The notes beneath the pieces were generated by a model. It worked only from the letters and a program-made list of their open reading frames with translations, was not told the origin of the DNA and ran no database searches. Below are positions 1 to 13,000 of a stretch of DNA of 64,000 nt, piece after piece (position 1 is the stretch's first letter; each line of letters starts with the position of its first letter). The position numbers and the translations under genes were made by a program. The stretch lies in the NCBI GenBank assembly GCA_024734555.1, contig JANPWX010000557.1, forward strand, positions 933,142 through 997,141, written 5' to 3'. The DNA is from Trochalopteron elliotii. Its lineage: Eukaryota > Chordata > Aves > Passeriformes > Leiothrichidae.

Positions 1-3000
1 AGATGGATAATGACATGGTTCTCTGAATGCCTGCAGGAGGGATTCCCCAAACGTGAAGAGCAGCAGGGGAGAGAACATGGAGATAGTAGCCTGGAAGTTT
101 GACTACAAGACAATGGAGCCTGGTTTCATGGGAATACAGATAGATGCTTTGGGCAGAAGCTGTTGTTGCAGGCTTTCTCATCCAGTCTGCACTCATAAAC
201 TTGGGGATCACCACTGGACTCAGCTGGAGGCATCAGGAAGAAACTGTGCTGTGCTGCACCCTGGGGTGAAACTCCCCAGGAAATTTCTGACCCTTATTGG
301 AAGGGGGTAGGTGAGACTTCTGGCACTGAACTCCTCCCATGGCAAACACCAGAATCTGAAAGCTATGTTAAGACTGGTCATATGCACCACATGGTTCTGC
401 ATTCTGGCTGATCACCTGCTGAAATAAATAAATTAAAAGCATGTCTGCTGTCCCTAGCCCAGAAAAACTGTTTAAAGAAAGACATCAAAGTAAGAAAAAT
501 TGCAGTTTTGTCAGTCAACATCACGGATGATCTTTCCTTCAGCATTTTCTCCACAGTTTTCCTAAAAAGAGAGTGGATAAAGTAACAAGTCAAGCAAAGG
601 TTCTGAAAGGTCATATAGTGATCTCTCTGGCAACAGAAGGAAAGGGCCTGTCCATAGTTCAGCCTTCATGAGGAAGCATTGTTTGTGAGGTCAGAGACTG
701 ACCCTAGATGTGACAACTTGAGCAAGGGTTGCTCCTTCAGTGTCTGACACCCTCCACATCAGCACTGCACTGAAAATCTCTGTATAACACTGCAGCAGAG
801 TCATGATAGAGCAAGTCAAGCTAATGGATGATGAATGTGATATTCAGAGCGAAGTGGTAGCACAGGTGAAGTGCTGGAGCAGGAGCAATTTACTCAGAGC
901 TGAACAAATGCTGGATACAAGGCAGACTTTCCCTGCCTTCTTTTGAGAACACTAGAGAGAAAGCTCCCTTAGCAACTACCACATTAAATCAAGAGGATAA
1001 GCCATGGGCAGTTGACAAAGCAGGAACTTTGTAATTCAACAGCTTGTAGATGGTACAGGAATGGTCCAAGACAGGCTTGGCTGGTATGAAATGATTTCTG
1101 CTTTATGCACACTGTGGTACAACTTACATACCTTGATTTGGTTTCCTTCCATAATGGAAAAAAATTCTCAAGAACCTTAAAAACATGTTTTAAAATCATC
1201 CAGCTTTACAGCTTATTTAATAAATTTCTAATTGGTCAGTTTAGTCATATGACTATGCTTTTCAAACAACATTATTTCATCAACAAAACCCTTAAGCTGA
1301 GTGAGCAACATTAGGAAAAAAAAAAGATGAAAATACCAAAATTGTAGGTGTTTGGGGTTGCTGAGGTGTTACAGAGAAAAGAAAGCTCTGTTAATATGGC
1401 AAGGTTAGGGTCTGTCTGGGACAAACACAGCATCTCAGCAGGACTATGACTCTCAGTGGAATTATCTTTGTTGCACTGCTTCCCCTCTGTAAAACTGGCT
1501 TACACAGAACTGGCTCAAGTTGTGTGGCTGGCATGATGGAGCTGAACAAAGAAATATCCAAAGGTTCCCACACTGCATTTCCAGCTTGAAATTTGTTCTC
1601 TCACCTCTCTTTTAAGCCAACTTCGTGTGTTGATTAGATCAAATAAAAAAGATTTGCTTTCTTTTATGGTTAGCAAACCACCAACTTGCCTGTAACTAAA
1701 TAATAGTAATTAGCCAAATCCTTACACAGATAAAATACCTCCTGAACAGCACAATGGTCATCTTGTTCTCTGATACATGCAAATAAATCCATTATCTTCA
1801 ATGGAGCAGCACTTGCACGATGGAGGGAGAAAAAGAAATTTGGCCTAACAAGACTCTTTCAAGAGAAGTGACTGAGTAAAAGGTCTGAGTTTTGCTGATT
1901 ACCAGTTATTTTAGGAACCATATGCACAGACTCTTTCTGACTCATGTTGCTGTCAATGAAGGGCAGCTGTGCAACAGCAGATCTGAGCCCAGGAGTTTGG
2001 GTCTGATTCTGATTCACAGCATGATCTTCTTCAAACCACTTCTCTCTGGGGTCAAGATCCTGTGTGAAATAGGGTTGGTAGTATTGCTCCTTGTTATCCA
2101 GTACTTACAGATCCCTGGAAAAGATTGCTGTGCTGGTGCAAAAGCAGGAGTCCAAACTGCCTGGCTGCCCTCAGAGAGTCTGAAGGGTCAGGATAAGGCA
2201 GGCTGCACTGGGCTGGACTTGAAGGTGGAAGATCCAACATAGTCTCCTTTATGTAGTAAGAGACACAGTGATAAAAGAAGATGAACAAAAGCTTCCCAAT
2301 GTTTTGCTTCAAATGGGAAGGCATTTGCAAAGTATAGCATTTACTTTGGTTCTAATTTGCTTTGCTTTCTTAAAGCCAAAGAATGCAATTAGGATTTCAT
2401 GCAGATGAAGTTCTGCTGTGTTTCATAAACTGAAATCTATTTCCTTGACGTGGAACCACACGCCACAACCTGTTCACTGCACAAAGAGAAGTTGTAATAG
2501 AAATTTTTATCAAAATAATATCCAGAATCACAATCAGCATCATTTCCCCTAGCTAATCTTGCTGGATGGATATACATTGGGCAGAATTACTTGACTAAGA
2601 ACTTGTCATCCAGAGAAAAAGGAAACAATCAGAAAAGTGCTGTGACCTAGGACAGCACAACATGCCACTAGCAGACAGGGGAAGGGGCCAAAGCATCCAA
2701 AGTCCTCACTAAGTCCTAATTTTTGCCTTCACAGAAGAAATATATCACTGTCAGATATATTTTTCCTCTCAGACAGTAAGTTTGCACAAAATAGTATTTT
2801 AGCATAAAATTATGAGAATAAAGGTGTTGATGAGACTGCAATGAATTTGCTGAGCAGTATTTGCAGGAAATCGGAGGAGAATTTTCAAAATGTCAAAACA
2901 GTTCATTTTTGTACAAAATGTTTCCTTATTGCTTTAAAATATCCTTTGCTAAAAAAATTGTTTTTATGTAAAGACCAGAAAAATAACAATGCAGGAGAAA

Positions 3001-5240
3001 TGGACAAATAAATTGAGAACTAAAAGAAAATGTTGTTTTGTTCCAACAAATACAGAATTTCAAATTTAGTGTTTTTTGGTTAAGCCACACAATCTATAAA
3101 TTCATCGTCTTCTCAACCCTGCTCCTGACATTTTAAGCCATCTGCCCTCCATTGGAGAGATGGTGTTGTCAGCTCCACATCATTACATATCCTGTAACTC
3201 CAGGGACAAATCTGTGGTTGAAACATTCTGCATGGGAGTTCTTGTGAGCACAGTTGTGCCTCCAGTCATTTCATGGGCCTCCTATGCTGTAAGGAATTAA
3301 TATTTTCCAGTATAAATTAAATAATTATTTTGCACCTGCAACTCACATGTTGAATAAACACATGGGAAGATGGAAGGCAGCTCCTTCTGATGTCCAAGGA
3401 CATTTGTGCAGCCAGGTAAACTCTTCTCATATATTTCCTCCTGCTTTCTTATTGCCCGTGTCAAACTTGGTGATAACTGACACCAAAACCACACTTGTGC
3501 TGAAATGCCACTTGCAAAATGGTATGGAAACTTGCAATCCAAATGCAAAAAAGATAATCAAAGACATAAAAGACATGACCTGTCTTTGTATTCAGTCTGC
3601 AGTTCCAGCGGATCCCAGTCACTAAATTGCCACACAAGACTGCAGTGCAAGTGAGAGTAAAGGCATGTAGTTCCCCTTGGAGGAACAGGTTTGTGCTCCT
3701 GTGACTGAGGGTAAGACACATAGGTAAGGGAAATTTTCAGGACAGGCTACAATCCTTTCTTTGTGCTTTTTCCAAATTCAAGGCAAACTGCACAGCTTTA
3801 TGCCCTGGTTCGAAGTAAACCAGGTAAAGATGTGATAGTGTGGACTGCACACAGCCATTGCACAAGTTCTATAAATATAAATTTGGGCAGCTGCCCTACT
3901 TTGAACTGGCATTACACTGCTGGCACTCAAGCAAGCTTGCCTATATTTGCATATGCTGCAATTGCACCTGACAATCACGTTGCAGACATGGTTCCAAGTG
4001 GCACCTTGGTGGCACCACTTGTGCAGACACCCCTGCCACACTGCATTGCTCCCATGCCTCTGTCTCCAAAACAGCCGTGTCTGGTGCTCATTGCACCTGG
4101 CATTCCAGCTGTCCTGTGCTTCCTGAGCCACAGCTCCCCACAGCTTGGACAGCAGGCTCTGTTCCATCGGGGTTTGGAAGGGACTGATCACACACAGACT
4201 CAGAACAGCGAGAACTCACAGTATTTGGGGTGCAGTGGGACTGTGCCCACACTGTGTGTGCAGTTCCACAAGGGATGTTGCCAAGTGATGACCTGGCAAT
4301 GAGGAGAGAACTTGTGCATTACTGGTGACAGGCTTGCTGGTCTGCACTGCACAGCTCTCTCTTCTCTCATTCCACATTGCACAGAAATATGTATTTAATT
4401 AAGAGTCATATGCTATGCACAGCTCTCCTGAGAGATGGGCTGGAGCTCCCATTGAGCCACCAGGCATTTAAGGAGCCAAGGGCCTCAGAAGAAAGATAGG
4501 GCTTGTTTGTTTTTGCTTGTTACCTGGAGCATTTCCATCTCAGACTGCCTAATTTAAAGTGCTTCCAAGCCTGTGTTCTCTGAAGGCCTGGCCCCATTCA
4601 GCTCACGGAGATGGAAAACAATTTAGGTCTCACAGCTACAGCAGGGTGATGCAGCTGATAAGGGAACTTCAAGGTTAAATAAACTGTTCTGTGAGCGGGG
4701 GATTGGGGAAAGATCTCCACAGAGCCAAGGAGCAAGGTGGTGAGCACAGGCAGTGGAAAATGGGCAGGATGGAAACACTTTCCTGAACCCAGAGAGACTT
4801 GTCTGAGGAAACAGCAAACAGAAGTCTTGGAGACATGATCTACAAATAACTCGCTATTTTTTGTCATTGCTGTTGGGCCTTGTATAAGAGAAAACAGGAT
4901 ATGATTTTTGGCTGGGCAGTACTATAATAAGTGAAAGGTAATTTTTTTAGTATATATATACACCTTCATAGCATCTTCCAGTCAAAAACTTGCTGTGCTT
5001 TAGTCCTATCACCTTAGTGATGCTGAAAAGAGAATCAGGGAAATTCCTATATGAGGGGATGTCTTCTCTGTAATATAGTTGCACAAGCTTTGCCACATGA
5101 CATTCACCCTGCAGGGAGGCAAACCCTTTCAATCAAATAGCCCAAATGCAATGGCATTACACTTCTCACCTATTTGCATGGCACATCTATTAGAACTATA
5201 TCACCCAGTACTCTGTCATCACACTGCTGTCCAGAGGAAG
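1..5240. other. Non-coding stretch, nothing recognised
   Basis: AT-rich, apparently unique sequence. Short ORFs occur on both strands, none with a recognisable domain. The longest is 179 codons on the plus strand at 3763-4302. It is almost fully overlapped by a 137-codon open frame on the minus strand (3778-4191), and its translation is rich in Cys, His, Pro, Ser and Thr without a motif, so I treat it as chance. I see no repeat family that I can name here. Confidence 0.6.
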
Positions 5241-5244
5241 GGAG

Positions 5245-5340
5245 CTTAGCATCCTCACATCACACATGAGGAAATGCTGGAGGGAATAAGCACATTGCCC
5301 ATGGTGTGCTACAGAAAGTCTTGGAATGGACCTTAGGGGT
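5245..5340 (-). repeat. MIR-like ancient SINE relic
   Basis: The plus strand reads as a diverged reverse complement of the MIR core: an 'acacatgaggaaa' segment, then a 'gggaataagcacattgccca' segment. These correspond to the family's 'acagatgaggaaactgaggc' and 'gaggttaagtgacttgccca'. The copy therefore lies on the minus strand. It is heavily substituted, as expected of a SINE that was active before birds arose. Edges are approximate. Confidence 0.5.
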
Positions 5341-7205
5341 TGCTGCCCAATTCTCCCCTCTAGGTGTCAGACATTCTTCCATGGTAAACAGTGCACTTAT
5401 CTCTGCTTACCAGGCCCAGATCCTAGAGGAAGGCAAATCCCAGTTTCAACTGTGTTATCAGTCATGTACCTTCAGCTGGAGAGCAAAGAGGAAAGGGGTA
5501 CCCTGTAGCTGTGGCTTTGACACTGCTGTTTCAAGCCATCAGTAGGGATTGGGCAAGTCTTTATTTTCATATAACTGTAATCATGCCACTGCTATGTCAC
5601 ATTCAGTAATTGCTTGCTGCTAGCAAAAAGTAGAACTCATAAGGCACATCCATCCTGCAGGGAGCTGAGATGGGGTTTTGCAATTCAGGCCTTTCTCTCT
5701 AGCAGAAATATTGTCAGTGATGAGGAGTCTGGGCCTGATGGTGGACCACCATTCAGGTGATCCCTGGGTCCCTTGAAACAGCTTCCTCTTTCCTTTAATT
5801 TTCTCAACTGTTATTTTTTTCTTGCAGATGCAAGAATGTAGTCTTTGAGAGTGTCCATTTGTTAGGTTATTCTGGCACTACACTTCCTAATGAAGTTGTC
5901 AGTACATTATATAAAGTGACTAAACAATAACTTCTGCAATAAATGAGTCAGGATGGTCACTGGCACTATCCTCACAAAATGATTGGAGAAATGGGAGATT
6001 GCAGCCTACCCACGGGACATCTTGCAAATTGCCATAATTTTGTATAAATAGAAAGAAATGCAGAGGCAACTGTCAGCTAAGGTCCTGCAGACTCAGTGCC
6101 ACCTTGTGTTTTTACCAGGAAGCACAAGGAAGCTCAAGGAAGACTGTCAGTGAGGGGCAGAGAGGGATTCTGAGTGGGAACTCTGCCTGCTTTAGGCTGC
6201 GATATTATGAATTCACTCAGAGCAGGCACTGAACAAACACAGGGAGCTTTTCTCCTGCAGGAATGCCATGGCTCTCAGCCATCCAAGCCTTCCTGGAGGA
6301 GAGCTGGCATCACTGGGGCAGAATGAGGTAGAGAAGGGTAGAAGTTTTTTTGCCCTGCATCACAGGCCAGTCAGTGGAGAACTTTGGAGCAGGGCCTTGG
6401 TTTCATAATGATGACCTACAAAGTCTAACCTCTATTCCAGACTCTGGTGAGACAGAACTACGTGGGCAGCATTAGTAAATGTCATTATACAAACTTGCAG
6501 GATGCTACGCAGAGGAGAGTAAGCTTATCCATATTCCTTCTTTCTTTCTTTTTTCTTAGTGGTTGCCTTTGCAGAGGAGCAGCCCAGGAATGCCACAGAG
6601 CTGCCACTCCTCATGAGCCTTGGTGTGGCTGATTGAATCCCATGTTTGTCGACTGTGCTTTCACTGAGGTGGGAACACATAACTCAAGAGAGACAGAACC
6701 ATACCCATCTCTGCTCTTGTCTTCCTTGAGAAGAGGATGGCTCATGCAGTCTGACACCACTGCAGCCTCAAAGGGTGCCCGATGGTGTTGGGGACATCTG
6801 TGCAACTCACACCCGTGGGGCAAACTGCACCAGGTAGTAATGATAGGAAGCTCTTGGCCCTCATGGCCTCCCTCTGTTCCTGAAGTCTTTCTAAATCACA
6901 GACAAAGGGAGTGAAGCAGCTTCCATTTCAGTTCTCCTGTAATTCTTTTAAAAATCAGGAGTGGTGTCCATTTCAGCATTGAAATTTTTCCCTAGGTAAA
7001 CTTTGTTTTTGTGACTTGAAGGATCTGCTGCCTTTTTCTGGAGCAGTCCAGTGCAGGCACTGTGAGCCCTGCCCACACACCACTGTCTTGGCCTGCACCA
7101 CCCCATGGCTGGGCCTGCCTTCATCTCCCTGTGGCTATGCCAAAGCCTGCACTCCATGTCCTAATCCAGAACTGCTCCTGTAGATCTATGCTGCCCGGCT
7201 GAGAG
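5341..7205. other. Non-coding stretch, nothing recognised
   Basis: No supported gene or named repeat. There is a short pyrimidine-rich run at about 6537-6557. A local acceptor-like 'tttttcttgcag' at about 5815-5827 is not followed by a coding-like frame. Small ORFs at 6447-6914 overlap each other on both strands. Confidence 0.5.
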
Positions 7206-7740
7206 ATGGGACTTCAAAGGAAGGGTGCTAAAAGTAGTCCAAACAAGAAGCCAAAGCAAAAAAGAAATCAAAGGCCTGAGCAAAAAGACGTTGGAGTTGA
7301 AGTCCAAGCAAAAAAAGGGGCTGAAGTAATTTATTTTCCTCTCAGTTCAGTCTTATATACTGTTGAAGCACTAAGCAGTTACAGCTCTAAGCAGACACAT
7401 CCTTAAGCAACAATTTCCCCACTAGTTACAGCATTAGCCTATTGTTTTCATTACTTGGCAGCCTTGCAAAACTGCATAGTTCCAAACCCTTTGATATCTG
7501 CATATGCTGTATTTTGCTAGCTCTTCTCATATCTGTGGTTGCTTATCCCACGGCCTGCATCCCACCATGCTGAGGATATCATTAAGCACCATTGTGGTCT
7601 CTGTTTTGTCCCCCATTTGTTTTTCCATAGATCTATACCCAGCTTTGCCCATCCTTGTCCCTCAAATGCAAGCTTGCCTGTTAATGAGTAAAAAGCCTGC
7701 ATACTAATTACTTCAGGTTCTAAGACCACTTTCATTATCT
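7206..7740 (-). mobile_element. Putative LTR remnant (endogenous retrovirus type), antisense
   Basis: Read on the minus strand, this segment contains a TATA-type box 'tatataag' (plus positions 7352-7359). An AATAAA polyadenylation signal (7335-7330) follows about 17 bases later, and then T-rich, U5-like sequence. That order is typical of an LTR whose poly(A) signal sits just upstream of or within a short R region. No internal gag, pol or env sequence was seen next to it, so a solo LTR or a fragment fits best. I could not define the TG...CA ends or a target-site duplication. The assignment rests on signal order plus general resemblance to bird ERV LTRs, not on an alignment. Confidence 0.42.
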
Positions 7741-7911
7741 AATATATAATAATTTTTTAAATAAGTGAATGCAGACAAAGCTGTGGAGCTATAGATGCAT
7801 AAATAGCCATTCTTGTTCCATCAAAAACACAGTGCTATAGCATTTTTTGTAGCCTAACCCTAGCAGAGAGTATTAACAGAAAAATTCACTTTTCCATTTA
7901 GTGCACATAAG

Positions 7912-7996
7912 TACACAGAACCAAATCTCTCCCTGGAGTAAATTTGCTGAAGTCAAACAGGGCTTTCATCAGAGATGAATTTGGCAGTCTGTTTTT
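7912..7996. repeat. Ancient amniote interspersed repeat, copy 1 (partial)
   Basis: The sequence 'accaaatctctccctgg', then 'gagtaaatttgctgaagtca', then 'gatgaatttggca' has the shape of an old palindromic amniote repeat. In that repeat, 'ccaaatt...gagtaa...gaagtcaa...gaatttggc' arms face each other. It resembles the copies near 19.95 and 56.97 kb, though it is the most diverged of the three. The family name is uncertain, and the orientation is ambiguous because the element is self-complementary. Confidence 0.35.
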
Positions 7997-9054
7997 ACTG
8001 AGCTCTACAGCAGAAATTCAAACCTATGCTCAGGCATATTTCCACTGAACATGCTGAAAGCATGAGGCCACAATCAGGAGAGGAGTGAAGTCAAAACTCT
8101 GCCAGTATTTCATGATTAGTTGGATCAGCCCATTTGTCTGATGTGCCCTTACCACGCCCTCTCTTCAAAAGAATGCAGAACAGGGGTGGATGGGGACACA
8201 TTTTCCACACTGTAAGGAAATGCATCCATTTGAATAAGAAATTTGAGAAGTAAAGGACCAAAAATAGTCTGCATGAGAAAGATCACTTTTTTCCACAAGC
8301 AGAGGCCGCATTTCCACAAAGCCCAGCTTACCAAAACTGAGCACATCCTCAAGGCTCACCCAGGCCCAAGTCATCAGTGGGATGTACTCTTTTACTACAG
8401 GAAGTTGCTAATACAAGTTGTCTTAAACCAAACTCCCAGAGAGAAGCCTTGTCTCTACTGAAGACAGTGCAAGCTTTGGTATTGGTTCCAGTTACCCCAG
8501 AATTTCATGTCTCCCACCTAGTTTCTGCTCTTCACTGTTATTTGCTGTCAATGCACATAGAGTGGAAAGATTTTCACTGGATAATAAAGTGCTGCAGGTA
8601 AGTTGAACCCCTAGGAGCAGACCTTTGTAACTGTAAAAAGAGCAAGGGACATTGATAAAACCTTGTCTGATCCTGTTCTTCTAATATTTATCTGAACTCA
8701 ACAAATTTGAAACCAACGAAATGGATTTGAACACTCAGCATTTCTTATGCATCTTCTTTTATAGAGTATTTTCTTATTAAAGATGCTAAAAGTGAACCTT
8801 TCTGCTATGTAACAGTGATTTCACATATAACTTTCTGCCCATGGGAAGAGAGGAGCTTGTTATAATCACAAAAAATGTCTGAGTTTGATTGGTCTTGATA
8901 ATTTCATTTTGTCAGTGACAGTTCATTAATTTACCAAATACATATATTTTAAAATTGCATTTCATCAAGCTTTATATTTTGTTAAGCTGAAAAACAAATT
9001 CCTAGGAGAATCAATCTGCCAAATGGCTGAAGCTCATTTAATCCAAGCTCTATG
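7997..9054. other. Non-coding stretch, nothing recognised
   Basis: AT-rich sequence with short overlapping ORFs at 8149-8601 on both strands and no recognisable protein features. No repeat family was identified. Confidence 0.5.
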
Positions 9055-9370
9055 TGGCTGTGTAACCTCAGCTCAACTTTATCGAATGGCTGAATGGCTT
9101 GTGTGCAATATGCCAGCATTCCCCATCTAGCTCTTCATAGAAAAGTGTCCGTATCAGAGAGAGTCACCATCAAAACTAGAGAGCAGAGAGTAGAGAGACT
9201 GACCAGACCTTTAAAATAGTTCCCCCTTACAGCAGGCACCTCTAGTTCAGGAGCAAGTCACGTTGGCAGGAGAGACGGTGATCCGGATCCTGTCCGTCAT
9301 GCACAAGTTCTGTCACTTAATAAAGAACCTCATTCCCCAGAACCCTTCAAGCCAGGACCTTTCACCCAAA
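9055..9370 (+). mobile_element. Possible LTR-like fragment
   Basis: Weak candidate. A 'tttaaaata' box at about 9210 is followed roughly 105 bases later by 'cttaataaagaacctc' (about 9316-9331), a polyadenylation signal in LTR-like surroundings. The segment between carries several CpGs, which are rarer in the flanks. It begins near a 'tgtgtaacctcagct'. No ends, target duplication or internal retroviral sequence could be shown. It may simply be unique DNA. Confidence 0.22.
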
Positions 9371-9689
9371 GTGAATCAATTTTTAAAGTTGAAAGCCCAA
9401 CTTTAAGATGGGAAGAAGAGTTTAAAACACTATTTCATTCTTTCAAGCTGTGCTACAAATGGCCAACACCTAGGGGGGAAACATTAACTCCAAGGACCAG
9501 TGAAAAGACATATAAATCACATAGGAAAGCATCTTGGCCTAGCGGCTGCTAACCCAATGGAGATAAATCTAGGAAAAATCTTCCTGGAGTTTTGCAGATT
9601 TTATTTTAAAAGAGAAGAAATAGGAGAAAGAAGTTTATTTACTGCTTTTTTCTTCAAATTCAAATGATGTCTTTTCCTAGTCTTAAAAA

Positions 9690-10035
9690 ATTAAGAGTCA
9701 GACATGGTTAAGGGTAAGGGGGTTTTATCTGAGTATTTAGTAAGGGTCCTTATGGTGTACCATTTAACCAAGGTGGGATGCTCTGCAATGCACACACATT
9801 ATAGATCCTGTATACAATTTATAGACCTTATAAATTAGCATATCTAAGAAGGATAGCCCAATGGGAGGCCTGGATGAATGGTGTGATATTTCCCCATCCA
9901 TGGAATTCCCCCTGGATGGGCCAAATCTCTGGTTTTCAAGATATGTTCTAGAGGGAGCCTTGGTTTCTCAAGATAGCATAGAGTTTTCTGGCCTCCTACT
10001 ACATGGCCTTTAGGATGTTTGGTTTCCTGGCCTAA
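9690..10035 (-). mobile_element. Putative second LTR remnant, antisense
   Basis: On the minus strand the segment has 'tgctaatttataaggtct' followed by 'ataaattgtatac' (plus 9810-9842), a TATA-like promoter region. About 80-110 bases later comes 'cagataaaacccccttac' (about 9713-9730), a degraded AATAAA-like signal near the presumed R/U5. A 64-codon minus-strand ORF at 9844-10038 has no recognisable domain and lies in the presumed U3. Edges and family are not established. The call is based on layout and general resemblance to bird ERV LTRs. Confidence 0.35.
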
Positions 10036-13000
10036 CAAATACTAGGACTATGCTAAGTTAGCAGACTTAAGGAATTAAAAGTATGCACGCTAAGAATACT
10101 GAGAATACATAAAAGTTATATAAAAGGTATATAAAAGAAAAGGCAAAAATTCATCTTGGCAACAACAACAAATATCAGTCAGTATTATAACGTCTCTACA
10201 ATACATCTTTTCTTAAATCAGTAAACCATGAAATAAAATATCACACCCTTTATGTTAAGCTGTAAAGCTGTTACAGAATTTTGACATTTCAACAACAGCC
10301 TTGTATTGTCTGGGTTTGCATTCACACCTCCTAAGGGTATGAGCTCAGCAAAGTTAGGGAAGGTAGAGTATGAGATAAACTACAGCAAAGAGGGCACCTA
10401 GGATGACTTTGGGGAGAAAAAGACAGAAATGTCTTGGCCCACTATCTTAAATTCCCTTTTGGAGCCCACAGTATAATCCAGGATTCAAGAGTCTCGCTAT
10501 CTCTTGTTCTTAGCAAGCAACTGTAAAACCCAGATGCAAAATGCTCGCCTCATTCCCCTCTGTGCTGACCTACAAGGAAGATAACTGTGTACTTCTTCTA
10601 TCAGTTCCTCCCACAGCCCGGGTAGCAGAGGTCTATACAGCATGTATAAATGTTCCTGCATTGCTGATGAATCACCTAGGAATGAATCTGAACTCACATG
10701 ATGGAATTTCTGAAGTTTGGATTCACTTGTTTTTTCAAACACATGCACAGACATACATAAAGAAAAGCAAGGCACTAAAAAACATCCTGATACTGGTAAG
10801 TCATGTATTTGGAATAGGAAACAGCAGGTGCAAACTGAACATGAAGACCTAGTAAATCCAGTTTCTTGGAACATATTTCTGATTATCTGATCCTTTCTTA
10901 GCCTATCACAGACTATTTACTGATCAAAGAGTGACTTACATATTGCATATTACAACAGTACAGGAGGCTATACTGAAAGAGGATGTTGTCTTTAGGATCT
11001 CTACTCATTTATTGCCAAGCTGGAACAATGTACAGTAAGCAAAATAAGGAACTGAGAGGAAAGAAGAGGTGGGTTTCAAGATTAATGTATCTGAATGTCT
11101 AGTGGGATGGATTTTCTCCTGCCTGCCATTACAAATGTCATTTGTATGAATGTTGTGGTTTAAGTGAGACACTTGAGCCAAGTGCCATGAAAGGCCACTC
11201 GCTGAAGATGCCCTGTTTCCTTGAGTCCTGACTTGAGGTCTGGACTGTGATTTCCAGGACATCCTAAACAGAGCTTCATCTACAACGAAGAAAGATGGGA
11301 GCTGTTCAAATATATAAATAACTTCAAAACTCCCTCCTGCAATGTCTCTGCCTAATTTTCCCAAGCAGGAACCCAAAACAATAGAATGCCCTCATCAACC
11401 AGAACTGCTGTTGCATTAAGTTGGTTAAGGTCTGTACAGCATTTAGCCACTATAGTGCCTCCAAAAAAGTCTGTAGAAAGTTCAGCATTTTCCCTCCAGA
11501 GTAGGGTTTGAATCATATCCAGCAAATAGAACCTGGAGCCATATGCCAAACAATAAGAAGGAAATAAAATATTGACTAGCTGCTTACTCATAAAGCTCCA
11601 TCTATTCTGTGCACTGTCCCGAGACAGAACTGCTGGGTAAAAAGTAGTGTGAGAAGATGCAGTTAAAGATTTATTATATACCCCAAGGAAGACTCAGGCT
11701 TGTGTTTGCTAACTTTGTATTTGACATTCTTTAAGATTTGAAGCTTATTTTGCAGTTTTAAAGAGGTTCATAGAAGAGTATGTTCCTGTGTTCAGGACTG
11801 TTTCTGTGTGTACCCCAGCGGGATTATATTCAGAATTGGGTCCCTAATTCCTTTAGATTTTGGTGGTATTGAAATCTACTAACAGTAGTAAACTGTTAAA
11901 TAATGATGTGGCAAACTGATAACTCATTTTAAAACCCAAGGTGGCTCCTGCACTTAGTGAAAAATACCCTTTCTCCTACTGAATTCTTGGCTAGATCTGC
12001 TGACAAGGCAGATAAATGCCTCTGAGGGTTACCTGGGCCTCTGTGCCTCTTTGCCTCTCCGCTCACCTCTCCTTGACTGAGATATGTGTGTTTTTCATGG
12101 CAATGATGTCTGTGCCAAAGGTAGAAACCCAAGAGCAAAGGTTTCAGGTAACCAACTGTGTAATCTAAAGGACAAGAGGTCATGGTCTCAGAAGGGAATA
12201 GAGAACAACCCGGAGCATCTCTGGGGAAGGCAATGGCAAGACCTGAGCTCCATTTTTGTGCTTCTGACTTTAATGAGCTTTGCCAGCCTTTGTGCTTCTC
12301 TGCTGCCCCTTGGACAAAGACAAAAGAGTACAGTTAAAGGAATTTACCTGCAGCCTCTATCAGAGAAGCCGGAAGACAAAATCTACAACCTCGAAACAGA
12401 GAGAGGAAGAAACAATTGGTTGTCAGCTTCTAATCAATAAATTTTCCTTGGACTGTTTCTAGTTCACCTGAGCCTGATCAATATCCATTGGGTAACCTTC
12501 CAATGGGACCAACTTTTAATTTATCTCCCAATTTCCTCTCCAGAACCAAGGCATCAGATCTAATAACTGTGCCTGTTTACCAGGTTTGCTTTTCCTCCTG
12601 ACATGAACAGAAGAAGAATATTATGTTTCTTGATGGGGAAACAAAGATGTTACTGTGCAAAGGTAGTGCTCAGTGCAGGTGCCCTGGATGCCACGGGATG
12701 GATGCCTTCTTAAGGAAAGGTGAGGGTGCCAGAGGAGAGCCGGAGAAAATAAATTAGTCACTGGAGAGATAACACCATGCATAAGGAGACCAACGTGATC
12801 AGACACTAAGAAGGTAATATGGAAGGATACAGAGGGAAGTAGGAAAGCGAATCTAGTTCTTGGGACTGGTAGGCTCAGAGACAAGAATATAAATAAGAAT
12901 GAATCATGTTAAATATTATTATTATAATGAATCTACCAGTTGGTCCTCAATAGTTTTGTCTTGAGCTGTTAAAAGTGACTAAGCCAATGAAATTCTAGGG

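Noticed and set aside
3804..3824. tRNA B-box-like 'ggttcgaagt' with a 7-base stem
   Set aside because: No matching A box, acceptor stem or full cloverleaf around it, and the stem length is within chance.
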